Origin: Streptomyces yatensis
GTDB taxonomy: Bacteria > Actinomycetota > Actinomycetes > Streptomycetales > Streptomycetaceae
NCBI RefSeq assembly: GCF_018069625.1
Contig: NZ_CP072941.1
Location: 1,612,001 to 1,676,000, forward strand
DNA: 64,000 nucleotides
Direction of reading: 5' to 3'
Under the pieces are notes generated by a model. That model searched no databases and was not told the DNA's origin. It worked only from the letters and a program-made list of their open reading frames with translations. A program made the translations under genes and the position numbers. Below are positions 44,947 through 56,550 of the stretch, in pieces; within the stretch, counting starts at the first letter, position 1; each line of letters starts with the position of its first letter.

Positions 44947-46486
44947 CCTTGTCTGACGGGAGCGGGGTGTTCGGGGTATCCGGGGTGCCGGGGTGCTTCC
45001 GGGTGTCCGGCACGGCCGTACCGGCGTCGGCCGCCGGGATCGGCTCGCCATTGAGCCCCTTGGTGAAGGCGTCCAGCCAGATCCCCGGCTGCACGGGCGG
45101 CCCGGCCGGTTCACGGGGCGCGGGGGGCGCCGCCGGGGGTCCGGAGTCGACCCTGATGGGCGGGTTGACCACGGGCATCCGGCGGCGGCGCTGCGGGAGT
45201 CCGGCGCCGTTCTGCCGGAAGCCGGGGCCGGGGCGGCCCTGGGCGATCGGGCTGGTCCGGGTGGGCGACGGCAGGGGCGTGGCCCGCTTGATGGGCTTGG
45301 GCGGGGGCAGTTTGGCCGCGCGGGCGATCGCGCCGCCGGGCGCGGGGGTGGGGCAGATGATGTCCTGCGGTACGACCAGCACCGCACGCACCCCGCCGTA
45401 CGCCGAGGGCCGCAGCGAGACCTGGAAGCGGTACTTCACGGCGAGCCGGCCGACCACGGCCAGACCCAGCCGCGGTGTCTCGCCCAGGTCGTTGAGGTCG
45501 AAACCGGTCGCCGCCTGGACCAGGACCGCGTCGGTGCGCCTGCGCGCCTCCTCCGACAGGCCCACCCCGGCGTCCTCGATCTCGATCGCGACCCCGGACT
45601 GCACCTCGATCGCGGTCAGATGCACCCGGGTCTTGGGCGGCGAGTAGCGGGTGGCGTTGTCCAGCAGTTCGGCGAGGGCGTGGATGAGCGGCTCCACCGA
45701 GGGCCCGACGATGGCGACGTCCGCCACCGAGTGCAGATCCACCCGCTCGTATTCGAGGATGCGGGACATGGCGCCGCGGCAGACATTGAACAGCGGCACC
45801 TCCTTCTGCCACTGACGGCCCGGGCGCTGGCCGCCCAGGACCGCGATGGAGTCCGCCAGCCGGCCGATGAGGGCGTTGCCGTGGTCCAGGTGGAGCAGGT
45901 CCTCGAAGACGTCCGGGTCGGCGCCGTGCTTGTCCTCCATCTCCCGCATGTCCTGGGCCTGTTGGTGGACGATGGCCTGCACCCGGCGAGCGATGTTGAC
46001 GAAGGCCCGCTGGCCCGCGTCCCTCAGGTCCTCCTCGGCCCGTACGGTCTCCAGCACCGACCGCAGCAGAAGCTCGTGGGTGGCGTCGAAGTCCGGGTCG
46101 AGGCGGGGCGCGTGGTCGATGGCCCGCATCGCCTCGTCCACCATGGCACCGCGCTGCAGCCGGGTCACCGCCACCGGCAGCAGCTCCCGGGCCAGCCGCC
46201 GGATCGCCGTCTCCTGGTCCACCAGGCGCTGCCGCAGCTGGGTCTCCTGGGCCGTGAGCCGGGTGCGCAGCGTGGTGATCAGCCGGCCGCGGCGCATCGC
46301 CTCGGCCGCCGCCAGGGCCACCGCGAATGTCGCCGCCACCCCGCACCAGGCGACCGTGGCCCGCGCCCCGGACGGGACCACGACGACGGCCAGGGCCGCG
46401 CAGAACGCCATCGCGGCGGGAGGGATGACCCATACGAGCGTGGAGGCGGGCCGTCGGCCTCCGGATGAGGTGCCGGCGAAAACCAT
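44939..46486 (-). CDS. Conservon sensor histidine-kinase-like protein, CvnA
   Basis: The 515-residue protein has two N-terminal membrane helices (~18-65), a helical linker with a coiled segment (RTRLTAQETQLRQRLVDQET), and a GHKL ATPase domain: HALAELLDNATRYSPP (N-box), IEDAGVGLSEEA (G1) and LGLAVVGRLAVKY (G2). No phospho-accepting H-box is clear, in line with CvnA proteins, which resemble sensor kinases without a response regulator. A Pro-rich tail follows (~380-515). ATG 46486 is used: AAGG lies 6 bp before it, whereas ATG 46492 is too close. Confidence 0.9.
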   Translation of the reverse strand: MVFAGTSSGGRRPASTLVWVIPPAAMAFCAALAVVVVPSGARATVAWCGVAATFAVALAAAEAMRRGRLITTLRTRLTAQETQLRQRLVDQETAIRRLARELLPVAVTRLQRGAMVDEAMRAIDHAPRLDPDFDATHELLLRSVLETVRAEEDLRDAGQRAFVNIARRVQAIVHQQAQDMREMEDKHGADPDVFEDLLHLDHGNALIGRLADSIAVLGGQRPGRQWQKEVPLFNVCRGAMSRILEYERVDLHSVADVAIVGPSVEPLIHALAELLDNATRYSPPKTRVHLTAIEVQSGVAIEIEDAGVGLSEEARRRTDAVLVQAATGFDLNDLGETPRLGLAVVGRLAVKYRFQVSLRPSAYGGVRAVLVVPQDIICPTPAPGGAIARAAKLPPPKPIKRATPLPSPTRTSPIAQGRPGPGFRQNGAGLPQRRRRMPVVNPPIRVDSGPPAAPPAPREPAGPPVQPGIWLDAFTKGLNGEPIPAADAGTAVPDTRKHPGTPDTPNTPLPSDKDE

Positions 46487-46752
46487 GGACATCCTTAAGA
46501 ACAGCGGAGAGAAGATGCGTGCGAAATGCGGGCGGTGAGCCTGCCCGTCATGGGCCCTGGAGCTTAGCGGTTTCGCCGACGCGCGAATCGAATATGCCTT
46601 TTTCTTCGAAATGCATCACGGCTAATTCAAAGAGCGCGAAAAAGCGATCATCTTGTACTCACTGTTTGACCGTGAATGATCGCGCCACGGGCGAATCTGC
46701 TCGTGGCTAAGGAGTCTGGGCAGCGTGGCGGCCGGGCCCGTAGCGTCCCGGC
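46487..46752. promoter_or_regulatory. AT-rich divergent control region with inverted repeat
   Basis: This gap is markedly AT-richer than its surroundings, notably 46590-46680. It contains a perfect inverted repeat gcgatcat (46644-46651) / atgatcgc (46676-46683) with 24 bp between. It should hold the conservon promoter and that of the epimerase gene. No exact promoter is assigned. Confidence 0.5.
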
Positions 46753-47808
46753 ATGACCATTGGCAGCGCATGTGTGATCGGGGCGACGGGGCAGATCGGC
46801 CGGGCGGCGGTGCGCGCGCTCGCCGCCGAGGGATGGCGGGTGCGGGCGGCCTCGCGCGGCGGGGGCCGCGACGAGAGCTGGCCCGCGTCCGTGGTGAGCG
46901 TGGCGGTGGACCGGGACGACGACGCCGCGGTGGCCGCGCTGATCGGGGACGGCTGCGATGTGGTGCTGGACTGCGTCGCCTACGGGCAGGCGCACGCGCG
47001 GCAGTTGCTGGGGCTCGCGGACCGGATCGGATCGGCGGTGGTGATGTCCACCGGGGCGGTGTACGAGGACGACCAGGGCCGGGGCTTCGGGACCCAGGAC
47101 CGGCCCGACGGCGCCCCGCGCTATCCGGTGCCGCTCCCCGAGTCCCAGCGGACCGTCCCGCCGGGCGCGGGCTACGGCAGCCGTAAGGTCACGCTGGAGC
47201 GGGAGCTGCTGGCCGCCGGGGACCGGCTGCCGACGACCCTGCTGCGCGCGGGGGCGATCCACGGCCCGCACTGCCGTACGCCCCGTGAGCTGTACTTCGT
47301 CAAACGGGCGCTGGACGGACGGCCGGTGCGGATCCTGGCGTACGGCGGCCGCAGCCGGTTCCATCCGGTGCATGTCGACAACATCGCGGAGCTGGTGCGG
47401 CTGGCCGCCCACCGGCCCGGTTCACGGGTGCTCAACGCGGGCGATCCACAGGCCCCGACGGTCGCCGACATCGCCACCGCCGTGGACGCGGTGCTGGGGG
47501 TGCGCGGCGAGCTGGTGCTGATCGACGGGGAGCCGCCGCATCCGCATATCGGCAGCACCCCCTGGAGCCTGGCCCATCCGCTGGTCTACGACATGTCCGC
47601 CGCCGAACGGGAGTTGGGCTACCGCCCGGTGACCGGCTATATGGAATCGCTGCCGGCGACCGTCGCCTGGCTCGCGGACCGGCTGGCGGCCGCCCCGGAC
47701 TGGCGCACCGCCTTCCCCGACATGGCGGCCGCCTACGACCCGATGGCCGATCTCTTCGACTACGCGGCCGAGGACGCGTGGCTGCGCGGCGCCGGCCACG
47801 CGCCCTGA
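46753..47808 (+). CDS. NAD-dependent epimerase/dehydratase-family protein (atypical SDR)
   Basis: The 351-residue protein starts with a Rossmann motif (ACVIGATGQIGRAAVRAL). It has VVMSTGAVYEDDQGRG (serine), the catalytic-like YGSRK near residue 140, and HPVHVDNIAELVRLAAHRPG as in extended SDRs. Function is not known; relatives include sugar-nucleotide epimerases and CSP41-like proteins. It ends at a strong hairpin shared with the convergent aminopeptidase gene. Confidence 0.88.
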   Translation: MTIGSACVIGATGQIGRAAVRALAAEGWRVRAASRGGGRDESWPASVVSVAVDRDDDAAVAALIGDGCDVVLDCVAYGQAHARQLLGLADRIGSAVVMSTGAVYEDDQGRGFGTQDRPDGAPRYPVPLPESQRTVPPGAGYGSRKVTLERELLAAGDRLPTTLLRAGAIHGPHCRTPRELYFVKRALDGRPVRILAYGGRSRFHPVHVDNIAELVRLAAHRPGSRVLNAGDPQAPTVADIATAVDAVLGVRGELVLIDGEPPHPHIGSTPWSLAHPLVYDMSAAERELGYRPVTGYMESLPATVAWLADRLAAAPDWRTAFPDMAAAYDPMADLFDYAAEDAWLRGAGHAP

Positions 47809-47827
47809 TCACTGCGGGGGAAACGGC

Positions 47828-47860
47828 GCCGGGCCCGTGCGGGGAACGCACGGGCCCGGC
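47828..47860. terminator. Bidirectional hairpin terminator
   Basis: A perfect 14-bp stem (gccgggcccgtgcg / cgcacgggcccggc) with a 5-nt loop lies between the convergent epimerase and aminopeptidase genes. Confidence 0.85.
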
Positions 47861-47887
47861 CCTTCACCACCTACCGCTACTCGTCGA

Positions 47888-49540
47888 CTACTTGACGAGG
47901 GCGGCGGCCTCCTTGGCCGCCTTCGCGTCCTTGGCGGCCTTCGCGGACGCACCCGCCTTCGCGGGGACCGGCGTGGCGTGCGGAGCGCAGGTCACGTCCT
48001 TGGCGTCCACCGTGCCCTTGAGCAGGTAGGCGTCCACCCGGTCGTTGACACACGGGTTGACCAGACCGGTGACCCCGTGCGAACCGGCGTCCTTCTCGGT
48101 GACCAGACGCGAACCCTTCAGCCGCTTGTGCAGCTCCACCGCGCCCTCGTACGGGGTCGCGGCGTCACGGGTGCTCTGCACGATCAGCGTCTTGGGCAGC
48201 CCCTTGGCGGCCCCCACCTCCAGCGGGGTGTGCTGCTTGGCACCCCAGGTGGCGCACGGCAGGTTCATCCAGGCGTTGGACCAGGTCAGGAAGGGGTAGT
48301 CGCGGTGGAGCCGGGTGTTGTCCCGGTCCCACTTCGCCCAGCTGGTCGGCCACTTGGTGTCGGCGCACTCGACGGCCGTGTAGACGGCGTTGCCGTTCTC
48401 CGCGGCGATGTTGCCCGCGGTGTCGGACATGTCCGGGCCCGCGGCCTCGACCAGCGCCTTCTCATCGCCGGCGAGGTAGTCGCTCCACACCTGGGCGACG
48501 GTGGCCCACGACGAGTCGTAGTACGGAGCGCTCTGGAACAGCCCGAGCAGCTCGGCCGGGCCCACGACCCCGCCGATGGGGCTCTTCTTGGCGGCCGCGC
48601 GCAGCGTCTCCCACTGCTTCTGGACCTTCGCGGGGGTGTCGCCGATGTGGTAGGCGGCGTCGTTCTTGGCGACCCACGCCTTCCAGTCGTTCCAGCGCAT
48701 CTCGAAGGCGACGTCCTGGTCCAGGTTGGCCTGGTACCAGATCTTCTCCCGCGAGGGGTTGACCACGCTGTCCACGATCAGCCGGCGCACATGGGTCGGG
48801 AAGAGCGTCGCGTAGACGCCGCCGATGTACGTTCCGTAGGACACGCCCAGGTAGTTGAGCTTCTTGTCGCCGAGCGCGGCCCGGATGACGTCGATGTCAC
48901 GGGCGGTGTTGGGCGTCGTCATATGCGGCAGCATCCAGCCGCTGCGCTCGTTGCAGCCCTCGGCGTACTCCCGGGCCAGCTTGCGCTGGACCCGCTTGTC
49001 CGCCTCGCTGTCGGGCACCGGGTCCAGCTTCGGCGCCTTGACGGACTCCTGCGGGTCCACGCAGGAGATGGCCGCGGAGTGGCCCACGCCGCGCGGGTCG
49101 AAGCCGACGAAGTCGTACGCCTTCGAAGTCTTCGCCCACAGCGGGTTCTTGGTGGTGACCCGGGTCGGGAAGCGCAGCCCGGAGCCGCCGGGCCCGCCCG
49201 GGTTGTAGATCAGCGAACCCTGCCGCTCGGAGGCGGAGCCGGTGTTGCCGATCCGGTCCACCGCGAGCTTGATGGTGCGGCCGTTCGGCTTGGCGTAGTC
49301 GAGCGGCACGGTGACGTAGCCGCACTGGATGGGCTTGGCCAGCCCCCAGTCGGCCGGGCAGTCGGTCCAGTCGATGCCCTTCTTCGCGGCCTTGGCCGCG
49401 GCCACCGCCACGCCACGCGCCTCGGCGGCCCCACCGGGCGTCCGCTCCGAGGCCCCAGCCGTGGGGGCGGCCAGCGCACCGGTTATCAGCGCCCCGGTGA
49501 TCACACCACCGGCCACGCCGAAGAGTGCTGTGCGTCTCAC
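47888..49540 (-). CDS. Secreted tripeptidyl aminopeptidase (S33 alpha/beta hydrolase)
   Basis: The 550-residue protein has a signal (VRRTALFGVAGGVITGALIT) and the S33 layout: oxyanion YNPGGPGGSGLRFPTR, nucleophile GVSYGTYIGGVYATLFP, a large helical cap, acid IVQSTRDAATPYE and histidine EKDAGSHGVTGLV, then CVNDRVDAYLL. It cleaves tripeptides from protein N-termini outside the cell, as in Streptomyces Tap enzymes. The C-terminus is a Lys/Ala repeat (AKAAKDAKAAKEAAALVK). GTG 49540 fits the signal start. In S. coelicolor a tap-like gene also borders the urease genes (from memory). Confidence 0.93.
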   Translation of the reverse strand: MRRTALFGVAGGVITGALITGALAAPTAGASERTPGGAAEARGVAVAAAKAAKKGIDWTDCPADWGLAKPIQCGYVTVPLDYAKPNGRTIKLAVDRIGNTGSASERQGSLIYNPGGPGGSGLRFPTRVTTKNPLWAKTSKAYDFVGFDPRGVGHSAAISCVDPQESVKAPKLDPVPDSEADKRVQRKLAREYAEGCNERSGWMLPHMTTPNTARDIDVIRAALGDKKLNYLGVSYGTYIGGVYATLFPTHVRRLIVDSVVNPSREKIWYQANLDQDVAFEMRWNDWKAWVAKNDAAYHIGDTPAKVQKQWETLRAAAKKSPIGGVVGPAELLGLFQSAPYYDSSWATVAQVWSDYLAGDEKALVEAAGPDMSDTAGNIAAENGNAVYTAVECADTKWPTSWAKWDRDNTRLHRDYPFLTWSNAWMNLPCATWGAKQHTPLEVGAAKGLPKTLIVQSTRDAATPYEGAVELHKRLKGSRLVTEKDAGSHGVTGLVNPCVNDRVDAYLLKGTVDAKDVTCAPHATPVPAKAGASAKAAKDAKAAKEAAALVK

Positions 49541-49668
49541 GTAGTAATCCCCCTGCTTTGTTGCGCCGCCTGGAGCGGCGATGATCACAGAGTGTCAGGC
49601 AGGATTCTTCTGTCTTGCTTACCGCCGAGTACAGGGCAAACCGCCGTTTCTTTATCAAGACGTGAACA

Positions 49669-50522
49669 TCAGCCCACGGCCGCGGCCGCCTCGTCGAGGG
49701 CGCGGCGGAGGTGGAGCGCGTCCGGCGCCACGGCGGTGGCCAGGGCGCCGGGGCCGGTCAGGGGCGTGAGGACGGCGGTCCCGGTGAGGGCGCGGGGGGC
49801 GAGCGGGCCGGTGGCGTAGGACGGGTCGACGACGAGGAGCTGGCCCACCGCGCGGTGACCGCCGAGTACGGCGCCGCCGTCCCAGCCGAGGGCGCCGGGT
49901 CCGGGACCGGGGCCGTAGGAGAGTTCCTGGTCGAGGAGGGGCCGCCCGGCGCGGTGGACGGTGAGGCGGGCCGTCAGCTGGCCCGGAGGCTCGCCGGTAC
50001 GGCCCAGGATCTGCTCCTCGCGGAGCACCAGGCGTGCGGTGGGGGCGAGTTCGACACGGGTGGTCATGCGCAGATCGCTGCCCTGGGCGGAGATCAGTGG
50101 CTCGGGCAGCCAGTGCAGGGTCGCGCCGTCGGCGACGGTCAGCCGGATCTCGTAGTGGGCGGGCTGCCCCGTCCGCCCGGGCAGGGCGATGGTGGCCGCG
50201 GCGGAACCGATGTACAGCCGGGCGCCCGGTCCGGCGGTCGCTTCCAGGGCGATGCGATCCCCACCGAGGGGCGCGCTCATGGCCCCGACCACGGTCACGC
50301 GCGCCTCCCCACCCACGGCCCGCGTACGCCGCAACGCGAGCGGGCCACCCCCGGCGAGCACGGGCAACGCGGTGCCACCGCGCCCATCCGCCTCGGCGAG
50401 GATGCGGGCGGTGGCGTGTACGGCGGTGGCCGGGGCGGGTGAGGTGTTGGGGGTGGACGGTGCGGCGGGGGCGCGCCCCGCATCTGAGCTGCCCGAGCCG
50501 CGCCCCGTGTCCGGGGCGGGCG

Positions 50523-50526
<4 letters not shown>
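49669..50526 (-). CDS. ureD: Urease accessory protein UreD (UreH)
   Basis: The 285-residue protein has the UreD features [40 protein letters not shown] and [16 protein letters not shown]. It forms the UreDFG chaperone that inserts nickel into urease. The first ~25 residues are Pro/Ser-rich. ATG 50526 overlaps the ureG stop. Confidence 0.93.
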
Positions 50527-51215
<689 letters not shown>

Positions 51216-51274
51216 GACGGCTCCGGTGTTCCGACGGGGGTGTGGGGGGTACGGGTCGCGGCCAACTGCCTCGG

Positions 51275-52474
51275 TCATGAGGCGAAGAGACGTACGGACC
51301 AGGTGGCGTGCTGTTCGGCGGCGATGTCGAGCAGGGGTGCGGAGGCGGCGGGCAGCACGCCCGGGCCGTCGTCGAGAGCGCGCCGCGCCGCCTCGGCGGC
51401 GCGGGCCGCGACGTGGTCGAGCTCGGGGGCGAGGCGGGCGAGGACAGCGGTGGCGTGGAAGGGGTCCAGGCTCAGCAGCCGTACGGCGGCGGTCGCGGGC
51501 CCGCTCACCGCCTCGTACCCGGCGGCGTACGCGGCGTCCGACGGCCCGAGTCCGGCGGCGCGCGCGGTGAGTCCGAGCACCACGGGCTGATGCGCCCCGC
51601 GCGGCCGGGCGGCGGCGAGGGCGTCCAGCTCGGGCGAGGGCCAGGTGGCCCGGGCGGCACGCATCAGCTGACGCCCGAGCCGCCGGGCGGTGGTGCGGAG
51701 TGCGGGGGCGGGGGTACGGGCGTCCGCCGCCTCGTCCAGCGCGAGCGGATCGAGCCCGGCGGCGGCCGCGGCGGCGAGCCCGGCCGCGGTGAGCCCGACG
51801 GTGTGCAACCGACCCCGGCAGAACGCCTCCAGGGAGGCCGCATCACGGATCCGGCCCGCCGCGACGGCGGCCTCGGCCCCGCCGGAGTGGGCATGACCCC
51901 CGGCCGGAAACCGACCGTCGGCAAGAATGAGCAGCGCGGCGACCCCACCACGAGCTTCGCTGCGAACCCCACCGCACGCTTCGCCCTGGACCCCGCCGGC
52001 GGGGTCGCCCCGGACCCCACCGCGGGCTTCGCTCTGATCCCCACCGAGGGTATCGACCCGGACCTCACCGAGTGCTTCACCTCGGACCCTGTCGGGGCCC
52101 TCGCCCCGGACCCCACCGCGGGCTTCGCTGCGAACCCCACCGGACGCTTCGCCCTGGACCCCGCCGGCGGAGTCGCCCCGGACCCCACCACGAGCTTCGC
52201 CCTCAGCCCCGCCGGGGCCCACGCTCCCGCCCGCGGGCCACCCTTGCGCGGCCCGTGGCCCCACCCCCGCCGCTCGCCCGGCGGGCATGTCTTCCGCCGC
52301 CTGGCGGGCCGGATGCGGCCCGTCCGGCGGCGGGTCGCCGGGGGCCCAGGGGGCGGCGCCCCCTGGTTGCGGGAAGGGGCGGGGTGGGGGAAAGTCCCCC
52401 TGCGGCAGCCCCCCACCCGTGGTCGGACCACCGCCGTCCCCAGAAGTCCGCGCCGGGATCTCGTTCGTCGTCAT
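51275..52474 (-). CDS. ureF: Urease accessory protein UreF with a ~178-residue repeat-bearing N-terminal extension
   Basis: UreF proteins are about 225 residues. Here the typical core starts near residue 178 ([20 protein letters not shown]) and runs to the C-terminus with [17 protein letters not shown] and [19 protein letters not shown]. The preceding residues come from two sources: ~20-75 encode a copy of the dispersed intergenic repeat ([14 protein letters not shown]), and ~88-178 are Gly/Val/Arg/Glu repeats. All in-frame starts (ATG 52474, ATG 52288, GTG 52222) lie upstream of the second block, so at least 85 repeat residues must be translated. It lies between ureC (10 bp upstream) and ureG. 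Confidence 0.87.
   Translation of the reverse strand: MTTNEIPARTSGDGGGPTTGGGLPQGDFPPPRPFPQPGGAAPWAPGDPPPDGPHPARQAAEDMPAGRAAGVGPRAAQGWPAGGSVGPGGAEGEARGGVRGDSAGGVQGEASGGVRSEARGGVRGEGPDRVRGEALGEVRVDTLGGDQSEARGGVRGDPAGGVQGEACGGVRSEARGGVAALLILADGRFPAGGHAHSGGAEAAVAAGRIRDAASLEAFCRGRLHTVGLTAAGLAAAAAAGLDPLALDEAADARTPAPALRTTARRLGRQLMRAARATWPSPELDALAAARPRGAHQPVVLGLTARAAGLGPSDAAYAAGYEAVSGPATAAVRLLSLDPFHATAVLARLAPELDHVAARAAEAARRALDDGPGVLPAASAPLLDIAAEQHATWSVRLFAS
51940..52210. repeat. In-frame repeats in ureF, including a 168-bp duplication
   Basis: tgcgaaccccaccg recurs at 51961 and 52129, and about 80 bp following it are near-identical (cgcttcgccctggaccccgc and so on), a spacing of 168 bp = 56 codons. 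Within this are degenerate units of 24-27 bp encoding GGVRSEAR and GGVQGEA. Confidence 0.85.
52287..52425. repeat. Dispersed intergenic repeat, diverged copy inside the ureF frame
   Basis: gggggcccagggggcggcgc followed by gcgggaaggggcggggtggg matches the core gggaaggggcggggaggggaa of the intergenic element at 19930-19975 and, reversed, 16560-16610. Here it lies within the open ureF frame. Confidence 0.6.
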
Positions 52475-52484
52475 GACGGCCCCG

Positions 52485-54206
52485 TCAGAAGAGGAAGTAC
52501 CGCTGGGCCATGGGAAGTTCCGTCGCCGGAGCCGGTTCCACGGGCTCGCCGTCGATCGTCACCGTGAACGTGTCGGGGTCGACCTCGACCCGCGGCAGGG
52601 CGTCGTTCTCCCGCATGTCCGCCTTCGTGACCCCTCGTGTGGAGCGGATCGGGGCGAACCGCTTATCGAGCGCCAGCCGGTCCACCAGCCCGTCCTCCAG
52701 CGCCGCGGACGTCACGAAGTTGACCGAGCCCCTGGCCGCCGCGCGGCCGAGCGCGCCGAACATGGGGCGCGGCAGGACCGGCTGCGGGGTCGGGATGGAG
52801 GCGTTGGCGTCGCCCATCTGCGCGTAGGCGATCTGGCCGCCCTTGATCACCAGTTGCGGTTTGACGCCGAAGAACGCGGGGTCCCACAGCACGAGATCGG
52901 CCAGCTTCCCGGTCTCGATGGAGCCGATCTCCCCGTCGAGGCCCTGGGCCACCGCCGGGTTGATGGTGTATTTGGCGACATAGCGACGCGCCCGGTGGTT
53001 GTCGGCACGGCCGTCGCCGGGGAGGGCGCCGCGCCGGCGCTTCATCACATGCGCGGTCTGCCAGGTGCGCAGCACCACCTCGCCGATCCGTCCCATGGCC
53101 TGGGAGTCGGAGGAGATGATCGAGATCGCGCCGAGGTCGTGCAGCACGTCCTCGGCGGCGATCGTGCTGGGCCGGATGCGGGACTCGGCGAAGGCGAGGT
53201 CCTCGGGGACGGCCGGGTTGAGGTGGTGGCAGACCATCAGCATGTCGAGGTGTTCCTCGACGGTGTTGACGGTGTGCGGGCGCGTCGGATTGGTGGAGCT
53301 GGGCAGCACATGCGGCTGGGAGACCACGGTGATGATGTCGGGCGCGTGCCCGCCGCCCGCGCCCTCGGTGTGATACGCGTGGACGGAGCGCCCGGCGATG
53401 GCGGCGAGGGTGTCGCCGACGAAGCCCGCCTCGTTGAGGGTGTCGGTGTGGATGGCGAGCTGGGCGCCGCTCTCCTCGCAGACGCCGAGGCAGGCGTCGA
53501 TGGCGGCGGGGGTCGCCCCCCAGTCCTCATGGATCTTGAATCCGAGGGCTCCGCCGCGCAGTTGGGACCACATCGCCTCGCGCGAGACGGTGTTGCCCTT
53601 GCCGAGCAGTCCGATGTTGACCGGATATCCCTCCAGCGCCTCGAACATCCGGGCGAGATGCCAGGGGCCGGGGGTGATGGTGGTCGCCTTGGTGCCCTCG
53701 GCGGGGCCGGTGCCGCCGCCGACGAGGGTGGTGATCCCGGAACAGAGCGCCTGGTCGACGAGGGTCGGGGAGATGAAGTGGACATGGGCGTCGACGGCGC
53801 CCGCGGTGAGGATCCTGCCGTTGCCCGCGATGACCTCGGTCTCGGGCCCGATGACGAGGTCGGGGTGGACGCCGTCCATGGTGTCGGGGTTACCGGCCTT
53901 GCCGATGCCGGTGATACGGCCGTCACGCAGGCCGATATCCGCCTTGACGACGCCCCAGTGGTCGAGCACGACGGCGCCGGTGATCACGGTGTCGGGGGTG
54001 CCCTCGGCGCGGGTGGCGCGGGACTGGCCCATGGATTCGCGGATCACCTTGCCGCCGCCGAAGACCGCCTCGTCCCCGGCCCGGCCGGGCCCGCCGCTAC
54101 GGTCCTCCTCGATCTCGATGAACAGGTCGGTGTCGGCGAGCCGGATCCGGTCCCCGGTGGTGGGCCCGAAGAGATCGGCGTACGCAGCGCGGTGGAGCTC
54201 AGCCAT
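52485..54206 (-). CDS. ureC: Urease alpha subunit UreC
   Basis: The 573-residue catalytic subunit has nickel ligands in [11 protein letters not shown] (His141, His143), carbamylated Lys224 in [10 protein letters not shown], His253 in [21 protein letters not shown] and the flap [20 protein letters not shown]. It hydrolyses urea to ammonia and carbamate in the cytoplasm. The length is normal and no motif is lost. Its ATG overlaps ureB by 8 bp. Confidence 0.97.
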   Translation of the reverse strand: MAELHRAAYADLFGPTTGDRIRLADTDLFIEIEEDRSGGPGRAGDEAVFGGGKVIRESMGQSRATRAEGTPDTVITGAVVLDHWGVVKADIGLRDGRITGIGKAGNPDTMDGVHPDLVIGPETEVIAGNGRILTAGAVDAHVHFISPTLVDQALCSGITTLVGGGTGPAEGTKATTITPGPWHLARMFEALEGYPVNIGLLGKGNTVSREAMWSQLRGGALGFKIHEDWGATPAAIDACLGVCEESGAQLAIHTDTLNEAGFVGDTLAAIAGRSVHAYHTEGAGGGHAPDIITVVSQPHVLPSSTNPTRPHTVNTVEEHLDMLMVCHHLNPAVPEDLAFAESRIRPSTIAAEDVLHDLGAISIISSDSQAMGRIGEVVLRTWQTAHVMKRRRGALPGDGRADNHRARRYVAKYTINPAVAQGLDGEIGSIETGKLADLVLWDPAFFGVKPQLVIKGGQIAYAQMGDANASIPTPQPVLPRPMFGALGRAAARGSVNFVTSAALEDGLVDRLALDKRFAPIRSTRGVTKADMRENDALPRVEVDPDTFTVTIDGEPVEPAPATELPMAQRYFLF

Positions 54207-54510
54207 CGAGCCGTCCTCCCGTCTCCCCGCGCAGTCCCGGCACGATCCGCTCCCCCGCGATCGGGATCAGGTCGATCTCGACGGGGATGCCCGGTTCGAA
54301 GCGCACGGCGGTGCCCGCGGGGATGTCCAGCCGCTTGCCGCGGGCGGCGGCGCGGTCGAAGTCGAGGCCGGGGTTGGCCTCGGCGAAGTGGTAGTGGGAG
54401 CCGACCTGAACGGGCCGGTCGGCGGCGTTGAGCACGGTGAGACGGGTCACGGGCCGCCCCTCGTTGAGGGTCACCGGCTCATCGGCGTGCAGGATCTCTC
54501 CGGGGATCAC
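54199..54510 (-). CDS. ureB: Urease beta subunit UreB
   Basis: The 103-residue protein begins [20 protein letters not shown] and has [19 protein letters not shown], the standard UreB core. It is a structural subunit of the (UreABC)3 complex. It overlaps ureC and lies 16 bp after ureA. Confidence 0.96.
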   Translation of the reverse strand: MIPGEILHADEPVTLNEGRPVTRLTVLNAADRPVQVGSHYHFAEANPGLDFDRAAARGKRLDIPAGTAVRFEPGIPVEIDLIPIAGERIVPGLRGETGGRLDG

Positions 54511-54526
54511 GGATACGCCCCTCCCC

Positions 54527-56106
<1,580 letters not shown>

Positions 56107-56123
56107 CGAGCGTCCCCGCACCC

Positions 56124-56142
56124 GACCGGCGCTGAGCCGGTC
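56124..56142. terminator. Short hairpin between convergent genes
   Basis: gaccggc-gctga-gccggtc is a perfect 7-bp stem, 18 bp after the M28 peptidase stop. Together with the stronger hairpin at 56165 it may terminate both converging transcripts. Confidence 0.55.
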
Positions 56143-56154
56143 CTGTCCCGTCCG

Positions 56155-56469
56155 TCACTCCTCGCGGCCCGGACGCCGATCCCCGGCGTCCGGGCCGTTG
56201 TGTTCCGCCGCGATGCCGAAGCGCCGCCGTTCGCCCGGAGCGGACGAGGTGGGGCGCATCGATGACACGGTGCTGATCACCTGCTCCTCCGCGCGCTCCT
56301 CCGCGCCCGCCGCGATCTCCTCCAGCCGCCGCAGGTCAGCGGCGGAGACCAGGGCGACAAGCGGCTTCCCGTGGCGCGTGACGACCACCCTCTCGCCGCC
56401 GTACACCACGCGGTTGATCAGCTCCGCGAGCTCTGCACGGGCTTGCGTCACCGGAATCTCGTAAGCCAT
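56155..56469 (-). CDS. Phd/YefM-family antitoxin, no toxin gene adjacent
   Basis: The 104-residue protein begins with the Phd/YefM core: [20 protein letters not shown], then [20 protein letters not shown]. This binds DNA and usually neutralises a RelE, Doc or PIN toxin encoded just downstream. Downstream here is only the convergent M28 gene. The C-terminal ~40 residues (from [14 protein letters not shown]) look unlike the toxin-binding tail and partly overlie a perfect hairpin. It could be a regulator only, or a remnant. Confidence 0.85.
   Translation of the reverse strand: MAYEIPVTQARAELAELINRVVYGGERVVVTRHGKPLVALVSAADLRRLEEIAAGAEERAEEQVISTVSSMRPTSSAPGERRRFGIAAEHNGPDAGDRRPGREE
56165..56197. 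terminator. Strong hairpin inside the 3' end of the Phd gene
   Basis: A perfect 14-bp stem (cggcccggacgccg / cggcgtccgggccg) with a 5-nt loop. Geometry equals the terminator at 47828-47860. It lies upstream of the annotated Phd stop. Confidence 0.75.
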
Positions 56470-56485
56470 GCTCCCATCATATCGG

Positions 56486-56502
56486 GATGTACATCCTGTA
56501 CA
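56486..56502. promoter_or_regulatory. Palindromic operator candidate between phd and clpP
   Basis: gatgtacatc (56486-56495) is a perfect palindrome, and the palindrome tgtaca occurs twice (56488-56493, 56497-56502), 9 bp apart. The segment is AT-rich (ending cattttttac) in the 81-bp gap between the divergent phd and clpP genes. Phd-type proteins bind such sites upstream of their own gene. Confidence 0.6.
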
Positions 56503-56550
56503 TTTTTTACGGAGCCAAGCCCACGACGCCCGACGCCGAGAGGTGACGCG

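Noticed and set aside
51975..52567. Plus-strand frames over the ureF repeat
   Set aside because: They are repeat shadows ([14 protein letters not shown]); the minus frame continues into the UreF core.
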